From: Bradyrhizobium sediminis | GTDB taxonomy: Bacteria > Pseudomonadota > Alphaproteobacteria > Rhizobiales > Xanthobacteraceae | Length of the DNA stretch: 64,000 nucleotides | Direction of reading: 5' to 3' | Assembly (NCBI RefSeq): GCF_018736105.1 | Contig: NZ_CP076135.1 | Span: forward strand, 3,966,001-4,030,000 | Shown: piece by piece, positions 45,340-54,187 of the stretch | Numbering within the stretch: position 1 is the first letter of the stretch | Layout: each line of letters opens with the position of its first letter | Translations under genes and position numbers: made by a program | Notes under the pieces: model-generated | What the model saw: only the letters and a program-made list of their open reading frames with translations | Told to the model about the DNA's origin: nothing | The model's database searches: none

Positions 45340-46001
45340 ACGCGGCGCCTCCCCTGCTCGAGATCGACAATCTGGTCGTCGAGATCCAGTCGATGCCGGC
45401 GCTGCGGGGCTTCTCGATGAAGGTGACGCGGGGCGCCATGGTCAGCCTGGTCGGCCGCAATGGCGCCGGCAAGACCACGCTGATGCGCTCCATCATGGGT
45501 CATCTGAAGCCGGCGCAAGGCACCGTGCGGTTCGAAGGCGCCGATCTGGCCGCACGTCCGCGCCACGCCCGTGCCGCCCTCGGGATCGGCTACATGCCGG
45601 AGGATCGCTGCCTGGTGCCGCAACTCACCGTCGAGGAGAACATCCTGCTGCCGCTGTGGGTCGCCGAGCACCTCGACCGCAAGGCCCGGCTCGACTTCGT
45701 CTACGAAGCGATCGGCGAACTCACGGAGATGCGCCATCGCAAGGCGCTGCTGCTGAGCGGCGGCCAGCAGAAGCTGGTAGCGCTCGGCCGCGCGCTCGCC
45801 ATCGGCACCAGATGCCTGCTGCTCGACGAGCCGTTCGAGGGAATAGCGCCGGCGCTTTCCGAGCGGCTGTCCGAAGTGCTGGCGTCGCTCAGGGGCAAGG
45901 ACCTCACGCTTCTGATGTCGCAATCCGATATGAACCATTCGCGCGGGCTGATCGACGTCGAGTTCACGATCGAGCGCGGCGCCAACCTCGCGACGGCATA
46001 A
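45336..46001 (+). CDS. livF: ABC transporter ATP-binding protein LivF type
   Basis: A 221-residue ATPase, last in the liv operon. Walker A GRNGAGKTT, signature LLSGGQQKLVALGRAL, Walker B CLLLDEPFEGIAP. The C-terminal part (LLMSQSDMNHSRGLIDVEFT) differs from the standard V-x-EQN switch: Gln-Ser replaces Glu-Gln, and the protein is about 15 residues shorter than most LivF. It is convergent with the CRP-type regulator, 32 bases away. Confidence 0.9.
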   Translation: MNAAPPLLEIDNLVVEIQSMPALRGFSMKVTRGAMVSLVGRNGAGKTTLMRSIMGHLKPAQGTVRFEGADLAARPRHARAALGIGYMPEDRCLVPQLTVEENILLPLWVAEHLDRKARLDFVYEAIGELTEMRHRKALLLSGGQQKLVALGRALAIGTRCLLLDEPFEGIAPALSERLSEVLASLRGKDLTLLMSQSDMNHSRGLIDVEFTIERGANLATA

Positions 46002-46033
46002 CCCGCGCGATCATCCCGATCGGCGCCTTGGCG

Positions 46034-46783
46034 CTAATCGCCGCTGTCGTCCGATCCCGCTTCGGCCAGGGCCTGCAGCGGCTCGGCATCCAGCACGACG
46101 ATGGCCCCGTGTTCGAGGCGCACCCATCTGCGATCGGCCCAGACCCGCAACTGCTTGTTGATGCTTTCCCGGGTCATACCCACCATTTCACTGATTTCCT
46201 GCTGGGTAACGGCGATGGTGCGGCCGCCGGGCGCGAGCTTGTGCTTCTCGGTCAGGCGAAGCAGCGCGTTGGCCAGCCGGCCCGGCAGGTTCTGCAGGAT
46301 GATCTGCTCGACCTGTTCGCTGGTCCAGCGCAGACGGGTGCAGAGCAGCTCGATGAATTTCATCGCCAGCGCCGGCTGGCTCTTCACGAACGGAACGAAT
46401 TCGCGGCGGTCGATGATGAAGATCTCGCAATTGGTATTGGCCGTCGCGTCGGCGGTCCGCGCCTGCCCGTCAAGCACGGCGATTTCCCCGAATATCTCGC
46501 CGGCGCCGATCAGGTTCAGAATCGCGCTGCGGCCATCGGGGGACGAGGTGCTGATCTTTACCGTGCCGCTGATCACCGCAAACATGCTGGTGCCGGGTTC
46601 GCCCTTGGAAAAGATCGTGGCTCCGCGCTTCAGTGTCGCGTGCTTGGCGTAACGGCAGAGCTGGTCGAGCGCCTCAGGGTCAAGATCGCAGAAAATCGGA
46701 TGCTTGCGCAGCACCGCCAGCTTGCTGCTCGCAACCGGCCGAGATGCAGCTTTTCCGTCCTGGGGCACGCCGGTCACGACCAT
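46034..46783 (-). CDS. CRP/FNR-family regulator, cyclic-nucleotide type
   Basis: A protein of about 249 residues. The cNMP-binding domain spans roughly 20-135, with the phosphate-binding cassette FGEIAVLDGQARTADATA, which keeps the Glu and Arg that hold cyclic AMP in CRP. There are no FNR-type N-terminal cysteines. The winged helix begins at TIAVTQQEISEMVGMTRESI. ATG 46783 is preferred to the TTG at 46819. It is the third gene leftward after a class III cyclase-domain protein and a small unknown protein, so it could read the cyclase's product. It is convergent with livF. Confidence 0.85.
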   Translation of the reverse strand: MVVTGVPQDGKAASRPVASSKLAVLRKHPIFCDLDPEALDQLCRYAKHATLKRGATIFSKGEPGTSMFAVISGTVKISTSSPDGRSAILNLIGAGEIFGEIAVLDGQARTADATANTNCEIFIIDRREFVPFVKSQPALAMKFIELLCTRLRWTSEQVEQIILQNLPGRLANALLRLTEKHKLAPGGRTIAVTQQEISEMVGMTRESINKQLRVWADRRWVRLEHGAIVVLDAEPLQALAEAGSDDSGD

Positions 46784-47030
46784 CTGCTGAGTTGCCCTTG
46801 ATCGGCGGGTCGCGCTCAATGCAAGGCTAGAGAGCCATCATCCGCCGCACCTGTAATTTATACTCCCGCGCGCAGCGCACGGCAAGAAAGGGCCCTGATT
46901 ATGACCATGACCTTTCAAAGTCTTACACGTCAAGGGCGTGAATGTTAAACGAACAATTTTAGATAGGCGCAGGGAGCAGGTGCCGGAGACGTGCCAATCC
47001 TGGCCTCCGGCAACCCCATGAGCCTCCCAA

Positions 47031-47420
47031 TCACTTCAGCTCCGGATTGGGACAGAGCATGTGGAGACCAATGTAGATGTAACCGTTATGGGCAAACGTC
47101 TTGACGATCAGGTCGTGGGTAGCATCGACGTTGTCGCCGACCTTCAGCAACATCGGCAGGGGCGATGCTGCTTTGAGATTGGTTGAAATGATTTCGGTAA
47201 GACGGTTGCGGACCGGCTCGGATATCCCGCCTGCATCGTTATCCCAGCTGGCAAATTCCGCCGGCCTGGGCAGGAAGTATTTCACGAATTTTCCGAACGT
47301 ATAGGTTCCGTACTGCTTTTCCAGCGCCGCGAATTTCGCTGCCGTCGCAGCAATGTTTGCGGGGCTGCAAAATTCATTCATCATCTGCTCAAATCTTCCA
47401 CCATAGACAAGTCCGGACAT
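47031..47420 (-). CDS. Conserved-looking hypothetical protein, 129 residues
   Basis: I do not recognise this family. The protein is soluble, with no signal peptide, and contains SPANIAATAAKFAALEKQYG, FVKYFLPRPAEFASWDND and a C-terminal part ending LHMLCPNPELK. GGAG precedes the ATG. It lies between the cyclase-AAA-TPR gene (46 bases) and the CRP-type regulator on the same strand, so it may belong to that signalling group. Confidence 0.7.
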   Translation of the reverse strand: MSGLVYGGRFEQMMNEFCSPANIAATAAKFAALEKQYGTYTFGKFVKYFLPRPAEFASWDNDAGGISEPVRNRLTEIISTNLKAASPLPMLLKVGDNVDATHDLIVKTFAHNGYIYIGLHMLCPNPELK

Positions 47421-47466
47421 GTCTCACTCCACTGGTAGGCGGCGATATGTGCCGCGATGGCGATCG

Positions 47467-50400
47467 TCATGAATTCGAGAACCTGGAGAGTGCTGCCTTA
47501 GCACGTTCCAGTTGGATAGTCATTTTCGACCTGGCAAAAAGCTCGATCGCCTGCCCAAGTTCATCCCTGGCCTCGGACTTCCGGCCCGCGGCTGCCAGCA
47601 GACGCGCCAACGTTCCCTTCGCCAATCCCAGCAGGGGTCTGGTCCCGAGCCTGGAGGCGATTTCAATCGTGCGCTCCAATTGTGCGATCGCCTCGGCCGA
47701 GACGGATACTCCTTGAAGGGACAGAATGACCGCTTCGGCAAGGAGAGCCAAGGCTTCGATCCCCTGGTAGCCCTTCTGCTTCGCCCCCGCATGGCAGGCA
47801 CGCGCGACCTCCAATCCGCGGGGAATATCTCCAAGCTGCGCATACGCGGAAGCCAGATAGGTCGACGCCAGCAGGGTACTGGACGAATGACCGAGCGCCT
47901 CAGCCTCGTTCCTCGCTTCAAGCAGGATATCTCTTGCCTCCTTTACGCGCCCGCGCTGCAGATAGAGGTTTCCAAGTCCGCACAACACAAGAGGCAAGAA
48001 CAGCCGGACTTCGTTCTCGCGCGAAAGGAACGCGGCTTCATCGAGCGCACCCTCCGCCTCATCGAGGTTACCGAGCACCAGCTGCGACAGGCCGCGGCCG
48101 TAGTCGGCAGCAATCATGTCATATGACAGGCCGCTCTTTTCGGCGAGGCTGCTTGCCTGCCTCGAGCACTCCTGGGATGGATCGAACTCGCCGATCGATG
48201 CATGGATGATCGCTTTCATCATATGACAGAGCACGAGAAGGCTCGATCCCGTTGTCCCTGGCGGGACGTTTCCGGGCGCATTCGCAAATCGCTCGCTCGC
48301 CTGATTCAAGACCCCTTCCGCATCCCGATATCGGCCGGCGAGGAAATAGGCCTGACCGAGGCCGTACTCGGCAAACCCCAGCCAGGTCGCATCTGCCAGC
48401 CGATTGGCCAAGGCCACAGCTTCCTCCCCGGCCGCGATCGCTTCATAGGGTGTTCCATAGAAATTCAGCGCCGCTGCCCTCACGGCGATCGAAGCAAGCC
48501 GTCGCGACTCATCGCCGATCTTCTCGGAGCGCGCTTCCGCGTCGCGACACAGATCAAGCCATTCCGACGTTTTTCCAAACGGCGAAAATGCCATCCGGGC
48601 CTCGATGCGCAGATCGATCGCGCGCTGCTCACGCGCCGTCGAGGCCGCCTGCTTGTCGACCGCGTCCATCGCAATCTGGAAATATTCCGTTGCATCCCGG
48701 AACGCCGATCTGGCCAAGGCCTTCTTCGCTGCCATGTACCCGTACTTGTCGGCCTTGACCCAATCCTGCGCCTTGACTGCGTGATGACAAAGCGCTTCGG
48801 CCACATCCTCCTGGTGACCGAGGGTAGTAGCCTCCAGTGCCGCCAGTATCCGCCGGTGCAGCTCCTCGCGTTGCGGGCGGAGGATGGAATCGTAGGCAAC
48901 TTCGCGAATGAGGTCGTGCGCGAATTCGTATTCCGGGGCGGCGAGCCAACGCGACTCGACCAGGAAGTCCAGAATCTCCAGCGACCAAAGCCGGCTTTGC
49001 AACTGTGCGGCGGGCATCCCGGTCACCGCCGCCATCAAGGGAGGTGAGATGTGCGGACCGCCGACGGAAGCGAGCTGGAGAAGGGCCTTGTCCTCTTTCG
49101 GCAGGCGATCGATTCGGGACGCAATGACCCCTTGGACGGTCGGGGGAATCTCCAGCGCGTCCCACGGCGCATTGGCGGCAAATCGGCCGGGATCGGCGTT
49201 GAGGACTCCGCGATTGATGAGCTGCCGTGCGACCTCTTCGATAAAGAGCGGAACCTGGCCGGTGTGGCGAAGGATGTGCGCCTTGAGATCGTCGAGGTGC
49301 TCCGCGGTACCGAGAAGGTCGTCGAGCAGCGCGTTCGCCGAGGGGACATCGAGCGACCGCAGCCAGATCCTGCGAACGTCCAGCCGGGCCAGCCATCCCG
49401 GCGTATCCTCCGTCCGCCAGGTCAGCAACACCAGCAGCGGATGGTTCGCCGTCAGCGACATCATGGCCTCGATGGCAGTTTCGCTTTGGCCGTCGATCCA
49501 GTGCAGATCCTCCAGGAGCAGGGTCGTCGGCCGCGCCGAGACCACCTGTTCGATCGCATGGCGTGCGGCATCGATGATTGCGCGCCGCCGCAACAGCGGT
49601 TCGAGATCGTGCCAGCGGGAGTCGGTGATGGGCTGGTCGAGAACGGAGCCGAGGGCCGCGGGCCACAGGTCGGAATGGGCAAGTCCCTGCCCTTCGGCGA
49701 GGGCAGCCAGATTGGCAGGCGTGAGGTTGCCTACCTGCAGCGCGCTCTGCAGCAGCTTCTTCAGCAATGCATATGGCACCGCCTGCTCCAGCGGGCTGCC
49801 TTCCGCTTCGAGGACCTGCCAGTTCTTCTCCCGCAACGCGCTGACGAATTCGTGGGCCATCCGGGATTTTCCGATGCCCGCCGTGCCCACCAGCGCGATG
49901 ATCTGCCCGGACGAACCGGTCTCCCGCGCTGCCCGCTCAAGCAGGGAAGTCTCTTCCTTGCGGCCGACGAAGGAGGAAAGCCCCTTGGTCGAGCGGGCCC
50001 GCCAACGGGTAAGCCCGCTGATCTCGGCGAGTTCGTAACAGGGAACCGGCGCGGAGAACCCCTCCAGCCGTTTCGGAGGCAACGCATTGAATGTCACCAG
50101 GCCCGCGGCCAGGCTCTGGCAGGATTCCGAGACCAGGATTTGTCCGGCCTGCGCGGCGCTCTCGAGTCGCTTGACCAGATGGACCGCCGGACCGCCCGCT
50201 TCATAGATCGAGGAGAAGTCGGCCTCGATGACATGGGCGACCACATAGCCGGAATGGACGCCGACCCGGACCTGCAATGCCGGATCGTTCAGCAGCTTGA
50301 CCCGGCGAACCAGTTCGACAGCCGCGTGGCAAGCCATCACGGCGTGATTGTCATCGGCGTGCGGAGCGCCGAATAGCGCGATCAGCCCGTCGCCGCCCTC

Positions 50401-50673
50401 CTTGCTCACGATTCCGCGGTTGCGGCGCACCGCGGTGCGCATGGCGATCAGCGCCGGCTCAAGCCGCGATATGGCCGCCTCGGGGTCCAGTTCCGAGATC
50501 AAATCGGTGGATCGCTGCAGATCGGCGCAGAGCACAGTGAGGTATTTCCGCTCGCCGGTGATCCGGCCGCGAACTTCCGCGGGCTTCGGAGGATGGTCGG
50601 GGACGACCGCTCCACAGGACGAGCAATACAGGTCGCCAGCCTTCAGGGTAGAAAAACACACTTGGCAGGACAC
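47467..50673 (-). CDS. Class III cyclase - AAA ATPase - TPR protein
   Basis: A 1068-residue signalling protein. Residues 3-20 form a zinc ribbon (C3, C6, C17, C20). A class III nucleotide cyclase domain (about 40-215) has both metal aspartates (D51 in LCADLQRS, D95 in GGDGLIALF). The catalytic Asn of the usual NLAAR motif is His165 in VHLVKRLE, with Arg169 kept, so activity is uncertain. A P-loop ATPase follows (FVGRKEE, Walker A GTAGIGKS 263-270, LLLEDLHWID), then TPR repeats to the end. GTG at 50673 follows GGAGG. Two genes downstream is a cyclic-nucleotide-type CRP regulator. Confidence 0.88.
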   Translation of the reverse strand: MSCQVCFSTLKAGDLYCSSCGAVVPDHPPKPAEVRGRITGERKYLTVLCADLQRSTDLISELDPEAAISRLEPALIAMRTAVRRNRGIVSKEGGDGLIALFGAPHADDNHAVMACHAAVELVRRVKLLNDPALQVRVGVHSGYVVAHVIEADFSSIYEAGGPAVHLVKRLESAAQAGQILVSESCQSLAAGLVTFNALPPKRLEGFSAPVPCYELAEISGLTRWRARSTKGLSSFVGRKEETSLLERAARETGSSGQIIALVGTAGIGKSRMAHEFVSALREKNWQVLEAEGSPLEQAVPYALLKKLLQSALQVGNLTPANLAALAEGQGLAHSDLWPAALGSVLDQPITDSRWHDLEPLLRRRAIIDAARHAIEQVVSARPTTLLLEDLHWIDGQSETAIEAMMSLTANHPLLVLLTWRTEDTPGWLARLDVRRIWLRSLDVPSANALLDDLLGTAEHLDDLKAHILRHTGQVPLFIEEVARQLINRGVLNADPGRFAANAPWDALEIPPTVQGVIASRIDRLPKEDKALLQLASVGGPHISPPLMAAVTGMPAAQLQSRLWSLEILDFLVESRWLAAPEYEFAHDLIREVAYDSILRPQREELHRRILAALEATTLGHQEDVAEALCHHAVKAQDWVKADKYGYMAAKKALARSAFRDATEYFQIAMDAVDKQAASTAREQRAIDLRIEARMAFSPFGKTSEWLDLCRDAEARSEKIGDESRRLASIAVRAAALNFYGTPYEAIAAGEEAVALANRLADATWLGFAEYGLGQAYFLAGRYRDAEGVLNQASERFANAPGNVPPGTTGSSLLVLCHMMKAIIHASIGEFDPSQECSRQASSLAEKSGLSYDMIAADYGRGLSQLVLGNLDEAEGALDEAAFLSRENEVRLFLPLVLCGLGNLYLQRGRVKEARDILLEARNEAEALGHSSSTLLASTYLASAYAQLGDIPRGLEVARACHAGAKQKGYQGIEALALLAEAVILSLQGVSVSAEAIAQLERTIEIASRLGTRPLLGLAKGTLARLLAAAGRKSEARDELGQAIELFARSKMTIQLERAKAALSRFSNS

Positions 50674-50989
50674 CCTGGTCTTCCTCCGTCCACCCGATTT
50701 AGATTAGCGAAAGATCATGGCGGAACAAGCATTTGCATCCGTTTATCGCGGATGGGGCGGGCGCGAGCAAGCCAAGCGCTGGGTGGCAGTTGTCGGGATG
50801 AGAACGATCGGGCGACAATTTTAGCGGAGTGCGGTTGCCCCTGTGGTAGCTGCCTACATTGAACACATCCAGAAGGTGCGGCAATCGGATCGGACCTCAC
50901 CATGAACTTTCCGGGCAGCACACCGCACGGGGCTCGGCCACGGCACAGGAGGACATCTACAAGCCGGCTATTGCGCGCAGTTTTATCCG
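50674..50989. other. Leader region of the cyclase gene, no gene recognised
   Basis: This stretch lies between the FNR box at 50990 and the GTG of the cyclase gene. Short frames exist on both strands (for example 50715-50921 on the minus strand) but none has coding character or a good ribosome binding site. It may be a long untranslated leader or hold an unrecognised small RNA. Confidence 0.35.
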
Positions 50990-51003
50990 TTGATGCGGAT
51001 CAA
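50990..51003. promoter_or_regulatory. FNR/FixK box, perfect consensus
   Basis: TTGATGCGGATCAA, a perfect TTGAT-N4-ATCAA palindrome between the fnr 3' end and the cyclase gene. It is 317 bases from the cyclase start, much further than the other boxes here. It could also form a small hairpin (GTTGAT/ATCAAC) after fnr. Confidence 0.7.
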
Positions 51004-51041
51004 CTTCGCCAGACACCTCGCAGGGGCGCATAAGATATCTC

Positions 51042-51755
51042 TCAGGCCGCGGCCATGGCCTCAGCGCGTGCCGGATCCAGCAGGCTCACGCTTCCCGGCA
51101 TGATTCCGATCACACGATCGCGTTCGAGCTTGGTAAAGGTCCGGCTCACCGTTTCAATAGTCAGGCCAAGGAAATCCGCGATATCCTGACGGCTCATCGG
51201 CAGCGCCACTGTCGTTGACGGCCCGTTGAGCTGAACCAGGCGGTCGCGCCAGCCGATCAGGAAGGTCGCAACTTTTTCTTCGGCCGAACGGCGGCCGAGC
51301 AGCACCATGTGGTCCTGGGCCTGGCTCAGTTCGCGAACCGCCAATTCATTGATGCGGCGCAGGAGATGGGGCTTGTCCTCGATGAATCGTGCAAAGGGGA
51401 CTTTGGAAAACCGGCAAACCGTAACCGCGCCGATCGCGTCCGCCGACAGGCTGTGCCGCGCGGAAGCCGCCAGCCCCAGAAAATCGCCGGGCAAGGAAAA
51501 ACCCACGATCTGCCGGCGGCCATCAGGCAGCAGCTTGTAGAGGCGCATGACGCCTTCCATCAGATTGTAGAACGACGTCGTCATCTCCTCCTGAGCGAAC
51601 ACGGTCTCGCAGGATGCGAAATGGATATGGCGACCCAGATGCTCCAATTCCCGCAATTCGGCCTTGTCAAGCGCGGCGCAGAGGCTGAACTGGCGTATCG
51701 CGCAATCGGTGCAGACTTGCCCGCTCGGCTCGCCTGCAACCAGGGAAATCTTCAT
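51042..51755 (-). CDS. Fe-S oxygen-sensing Fnr/FixK-family regulator
   Basis: A 237-residue regulator of the FnrN/AadR type. The N-terminal cysteines C15, C18 and C26 (CTDCAIRQFSLC) plus C114 (VTVCRFSKVP, at the position of E. coli FNR Cys122) should hold an oxygen-labile 4Fe-4S cluster. The recognition helix contains ETVSR, the E-xx-SR pattern that reads TTGAT. ATG 51755 follows GGAGTGG. A perfect FNR box lies 85 bases upstream in the divergent region shared with a cytochrome c gene, so it is probably autoregulated. It is the likely regulator of the boxes nearby. Confidence 0.93.
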   Translation of the reverse strand: MKISLVAGEPSGQVCTDCAIRQFSLCAALDKAELRELEHLGRHIHFASCETVFAQEEMTTSFYNLMEGVMRLYKLLPDGRRQIVGFSLPGDFLGLAASARHSLSADAIGAVTVCRFSKVPFARFIEDKPHLLRRINELAVRELSQAQDHMVLLGRRSAEEKVATFLIGWRDRLVQLNGPSTTVALPMSRQDIADFLGLTIETVSRTFTKLERDRVIGIMPGSVSLLDPARAEAMAAA

Positions 51756-51839
51756 GCACCACTCCGAGACGGGCGGGCTGCAACCGTAGCGGCCAGCCCT
51801 GCAGGTCGGTTGCATCTTAACGGATCGCCCATTTGGCGG

Positions 51840-51853
51840 TTGATGCAGATCAA
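51840..51853. promoter_or_regulatory. FNR/FixK box between fnr and cytochrome c
   Basis: TTGATGCAGATCAA, a perfect palindrome. Its centre is 67 bases from the cytochrome c ATG and about 91 from the fnr ATG. A CATTAT element at 51872-51877 could serve as a -10 for the rightward promoter. Confidence 0.88.
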
Positions 51854-51913
51854 AGACGACCGGTTTTGCTGCATTATCAAAGACCTGCCTTCTTTGGAAG
51901 AGATTGATCGGGA

Positions 51914-52231
51914 ATGCTGCGACTTACCCTGTGCCAAGTCCTGGCCGTGCTTATGCTGACCGGACCGGCCTTGGCCGCCTCGCCTGCCGAGCAGCGCGGC
52001 AGGGCATTCGCCCTCACCAATTGCGCGCGCTGCCATTCCATCGACCGGACGACCTCGAGCCCGCTGAAGATCGCCCCACCATTCCGCACGCTGCACAATC
52101 GGTACCCGATCGAAACCCTCGCCGAGGCCCTTGCCGAGGGCATCGTTACCGGCCATCCGACCATGCCGCAATTTCAGCTCGAGCCTGACCAGATCAATGA
52201 CCTTCTGTCATTCCTGAAGACGCTCGAATAA
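51914..52231 (+). CDS. Small periplasmic class I cytochrome c
   Basis: A 105-residue protein. Signal peptide LTLCQVLAVLMLTGPALAAS; a single haem site CARCH (C37, C40, H41); a likely Met ligand M84 in GHPTMPQF; C-terminal helix DQINDLLSFLKTL. The size and layout suit a soluble electron carrier of respiratory or denitrifying chains. The upstream perfect FNR box predicts induction when oxygen is low. It is divergent from the fnr gene and convergent with the MCE gene. Confidence 0.92.
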   Translation: MLRLTLCQVLAVLMLTGPALAASPAEQRGRAFALTNCARCHSIDRTTSSPLKIAPPFRTLHNRYPIETLAEALAEGIVTGHPTMPQFQLEPDQINDLLSFLKTLE

Positions 52232-52297
52232 TGCCGGCAGATACCCACAGCAAAGTCTCACCGGCCCTTCGAACTCGCGCTCTCCTGAATCCCGCAA

Positions 52298-53401
52298 CTA
52301 CAGCGCCTGTACGGTCCAGGCGACGATATCCTTCGCAATGCGACCGAACGCATCGCTGAAGGCGGCGGAGGCCGCCGGCGGCTCGAGCTTGTCGAACTTC
52401 TGGCCTTCCTCGAACAGCCGCGACGCGATCACCTTTCCGTTCTTGTCGACGATCCGCGCCGACAATCCGATCTCGGCAGCCGGACCTGCATCGACTGCTA
52501 TCCGGAAACGCCGGACATCAATCAGGAGCTGAAAATCAGCCTGCCCGATATCCGAGGTGCGCAACGGGGCATGCGCGATATCATAATTTTCAAAACTCTC
52601 GATCAATCTGGCCTGCAGCAGTTTGGGGATGCTGTCGGCCCACAGCACATCCGCAAACCCCGGATATTCCTTGGCCGGCGAGAACAGCATGCGCTGGGTC
52701 TCGAGCATCGCGACCGCAGTCGGTTCCGGGATCGCCAATTGGCCCTTGAGGGTCTTGCCTGCCGGTCCGAGATCTTGCGGGGCCCGCAGATCGTAGGTGA
52801 TCTTCTGCACCGGCGTGCCGCCACCGGTCAGCTTTTCGAGACCGGCGATGATGCCGTCCAGTTTGCCGGTGTTGCGCGCCAGCCCATCGGTAAACGTCTG
52901 CATATTGGCGATGGTCTTCTTGAGTGGCTCCGAATTTTCAGTCAACACCGAATCCACCTTGCGCAACGCGTCGCGGGCAGCCTGGGTCATGCTCTGGCCC
53001 GCGCCGGCTTCGGCAATCAACGTCGGCACCGGGCCGGAATTCGCCAGCAGCGTGCCGCCTTCCAGTGCAATGACGGGCACGCCGGTCAGGCCCTGGAATT
53101 CCAGGCCGACCTTGGTGTCGGATCGCACCGGCGTGGTCGACGCAACCGAGATCGTCGCATTGACGCGGCGCGGATTGTCCGGCGCGAGACCGAGATCGGT
53201 CACCTCGCCGACGCGGATGCCGTTGAACAGCACGCCGGCGCCTATCAGCAATCCCGGCACCGAGCCGTCGAACTGGACATGATAGGTCGCGCGCGGGCCG
53301 AGCCCGCCGGTGTTGTGGAGCCAGTACACGAAGCCGAACACGGCGAAGATGGTCGCCAGCACGAAGGCGCCGACAACGACGAAGGGAGCGCGGGTTTCCA
53401 T
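52298..53401 (-). CDS. MCE (MlaD-type) protein fused to an ABC auxiliary lipoprotein domain
   Basis: A 367-residue protein anchored by one N-terminal helix (FVVVGAFVLATIFAVFGFVY). The MCE domain follows (about 38-120, VQFDGSVPGLLIGAGVLFNG), then a coiled region (130-195). The C-terminal 165 residues (YDLRAPQDLGP, LETQRMLFSPAKEYPGFADV, WADSIPKLLQARLIESFENY) match the ABC-type transport auxiliary lipoprotein family, normally a separate lipoprotein. It would carry phospholipids across the periplasm with the permease and ATPase encoded just upstream (four-base gap). No lipobox is present. Confidence 0.88.
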   Translation of the reverse strand: METRAPFVVVGAFVLATIFAVFGFVYWLHNTGGLGPRATYHVQFDGSVPGLLIGAGVLFNGIRVGEVTDLGLAPDNPRRVNATISVASTTPVRSDTKVGLEFQGLTGVPVIALEGGTLLANSGPVPTLIAEAGAGQSMTQAARDALRKVDSVLTENSEPLKKTIANMQTFTDGLARNTGKLDGIIAGLEKLTGGGTPVQKITYDLRAPQDLGPAGKTLKGQLAIPEPTAVAMLETQRMLFSPAKEYPGFADVLWADSIPKLLQARLIESFENYDIAHAPLRTSDIGQADFQLLIDVRRFRIAVDAGPAAEIGLSARIVDKNGKVIASRLFEEGQKFDKLEPPAASAAFSDAFGRIAKDIVAWTVQAL

Positions 53402-53405
53402 CTCT

Positions 53406-54185
53406 CTAACTCGCTTTGGGTTGCAGCATCTGGGAACGCTTGCCGTGAAAATAGGCTCTCACCCAGGGATGCTCGGATTGAAGCAGTTCGCGCATCGGCC
53501 CGATGGCGACGATCTTGCCGTCCGCCAGCGCCGCCACGCGATCACAGACCGTGTTCAGGCTGGCGAGGTCATGGGTGACCATGAACACCGTCAGCCCGAG
53601 CGTTTTCTGCAGGGTCTTGATCAGGGCGTCGAAATCGCCCGCCGCAATCGGATCCAGACCCGAGGTCGGCTCGTCGAGAAACACGATCGCGGGATCGAGC
53701 GCCAGCGCACGGGCCAGCGCCACACGTTTGGTCATGCCGCCGGACAATTGCGCAGGAAACTTGTCGCCATCCTCCGGCAACAGCCCGACCATTTCGAGTT
53801 TTGCTATGGCGATCTCGTCCATCAGCGTCTGCGACAGCACCAGATTTTCGCGCAGCGGAAACTGGATGTTCTGCCGCACAGTGAGCGATGAAAACAGAGC
53901 GCCCTGCTGGAACAGAATGCCCCATTTGCCCGCCGCACTTTGGGTGACGCGATCCTGGGTTGCACCGATTGGGGCCCCCATCACCTCAATCTCTCCGCTT
54001 CGCCGCTGAATCAGCCCGATGATGGTTCGCATCAAAACCGTCTTGCCACCGCCGGAAGCGCCGACCAGGCCGAGGATCTCGCCCCGGCGAACGTCAAGCG
54101 ACAAGTGGTCGATCACGACCTGCTTGCCGAAGCCGACCACAAGGTCGCGGACGCGTATCGCGAACTGAGGAGCCGTTTGCTGCAT
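53406..54185 (-). CDS. mlaF: Mla-type lipid transport ATP-binding protein
   Basis: A 259-residue ATPase with Walker A GASGGGKT, signature LSGGMTKRVALARAL, Walker B IVFLDEPTSGLDP and switch MVTHDLASL; the LSGGM form is typical of MlaF/Ttg2A. It lies two bases after the permease gene and four before the MCE gene, so the three form one operon. It powers lipid exchange between the inner and outer membranes. Confidence 0.93.
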   Translation of the reverse strand: MQQTAPQFAIRVRDLVVGFGKQVVIDHLSLDVRRGEILGLVGASGGGKTVLMRTIIGLIQRRSGEIEVMGAPIGATQDRVTQSAAGKWGILFQQGALFSSLTVRQNIQFPLRENLVLSQTLMDEIAIAKLEMVGLLPEDGDKFPAQLSGGMTKRVALARALALDPAIVFLDEPTSGLDPIAAGDFDALIKTLQKTLGLTVFMVTHDLASLNTVCDRVAALADGKIVAIGPMRELLQSEHPWVRAYFHGKRSQMLQPKAS

Positions 54186-54187
54186 CG

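Noticed and set aside
48908..50376. Two long plus-strand frames opposite the cyclase-AAA-TPR gene
   Set aside because: Their protein sequences are low in hydrophobic core patterns and match no family, while the minus strand encodes clear Walker, cyclase and TPR motifs.
50715..50921. Possible 68-codon gene after the orphan FNR box
   Set aside because: The spacing to the box would be suitable, but codon use, composition and the lack of a convincing ribosome binding site do not support a gene.
50857..50993. Plus-strand frame ending TAQEDIYKPAIARSFIR
   Set aside because: The last 18 residues look protein-like, but there is no upstream coding sequence, domain or known family. I could not defend it as a gene remnant.
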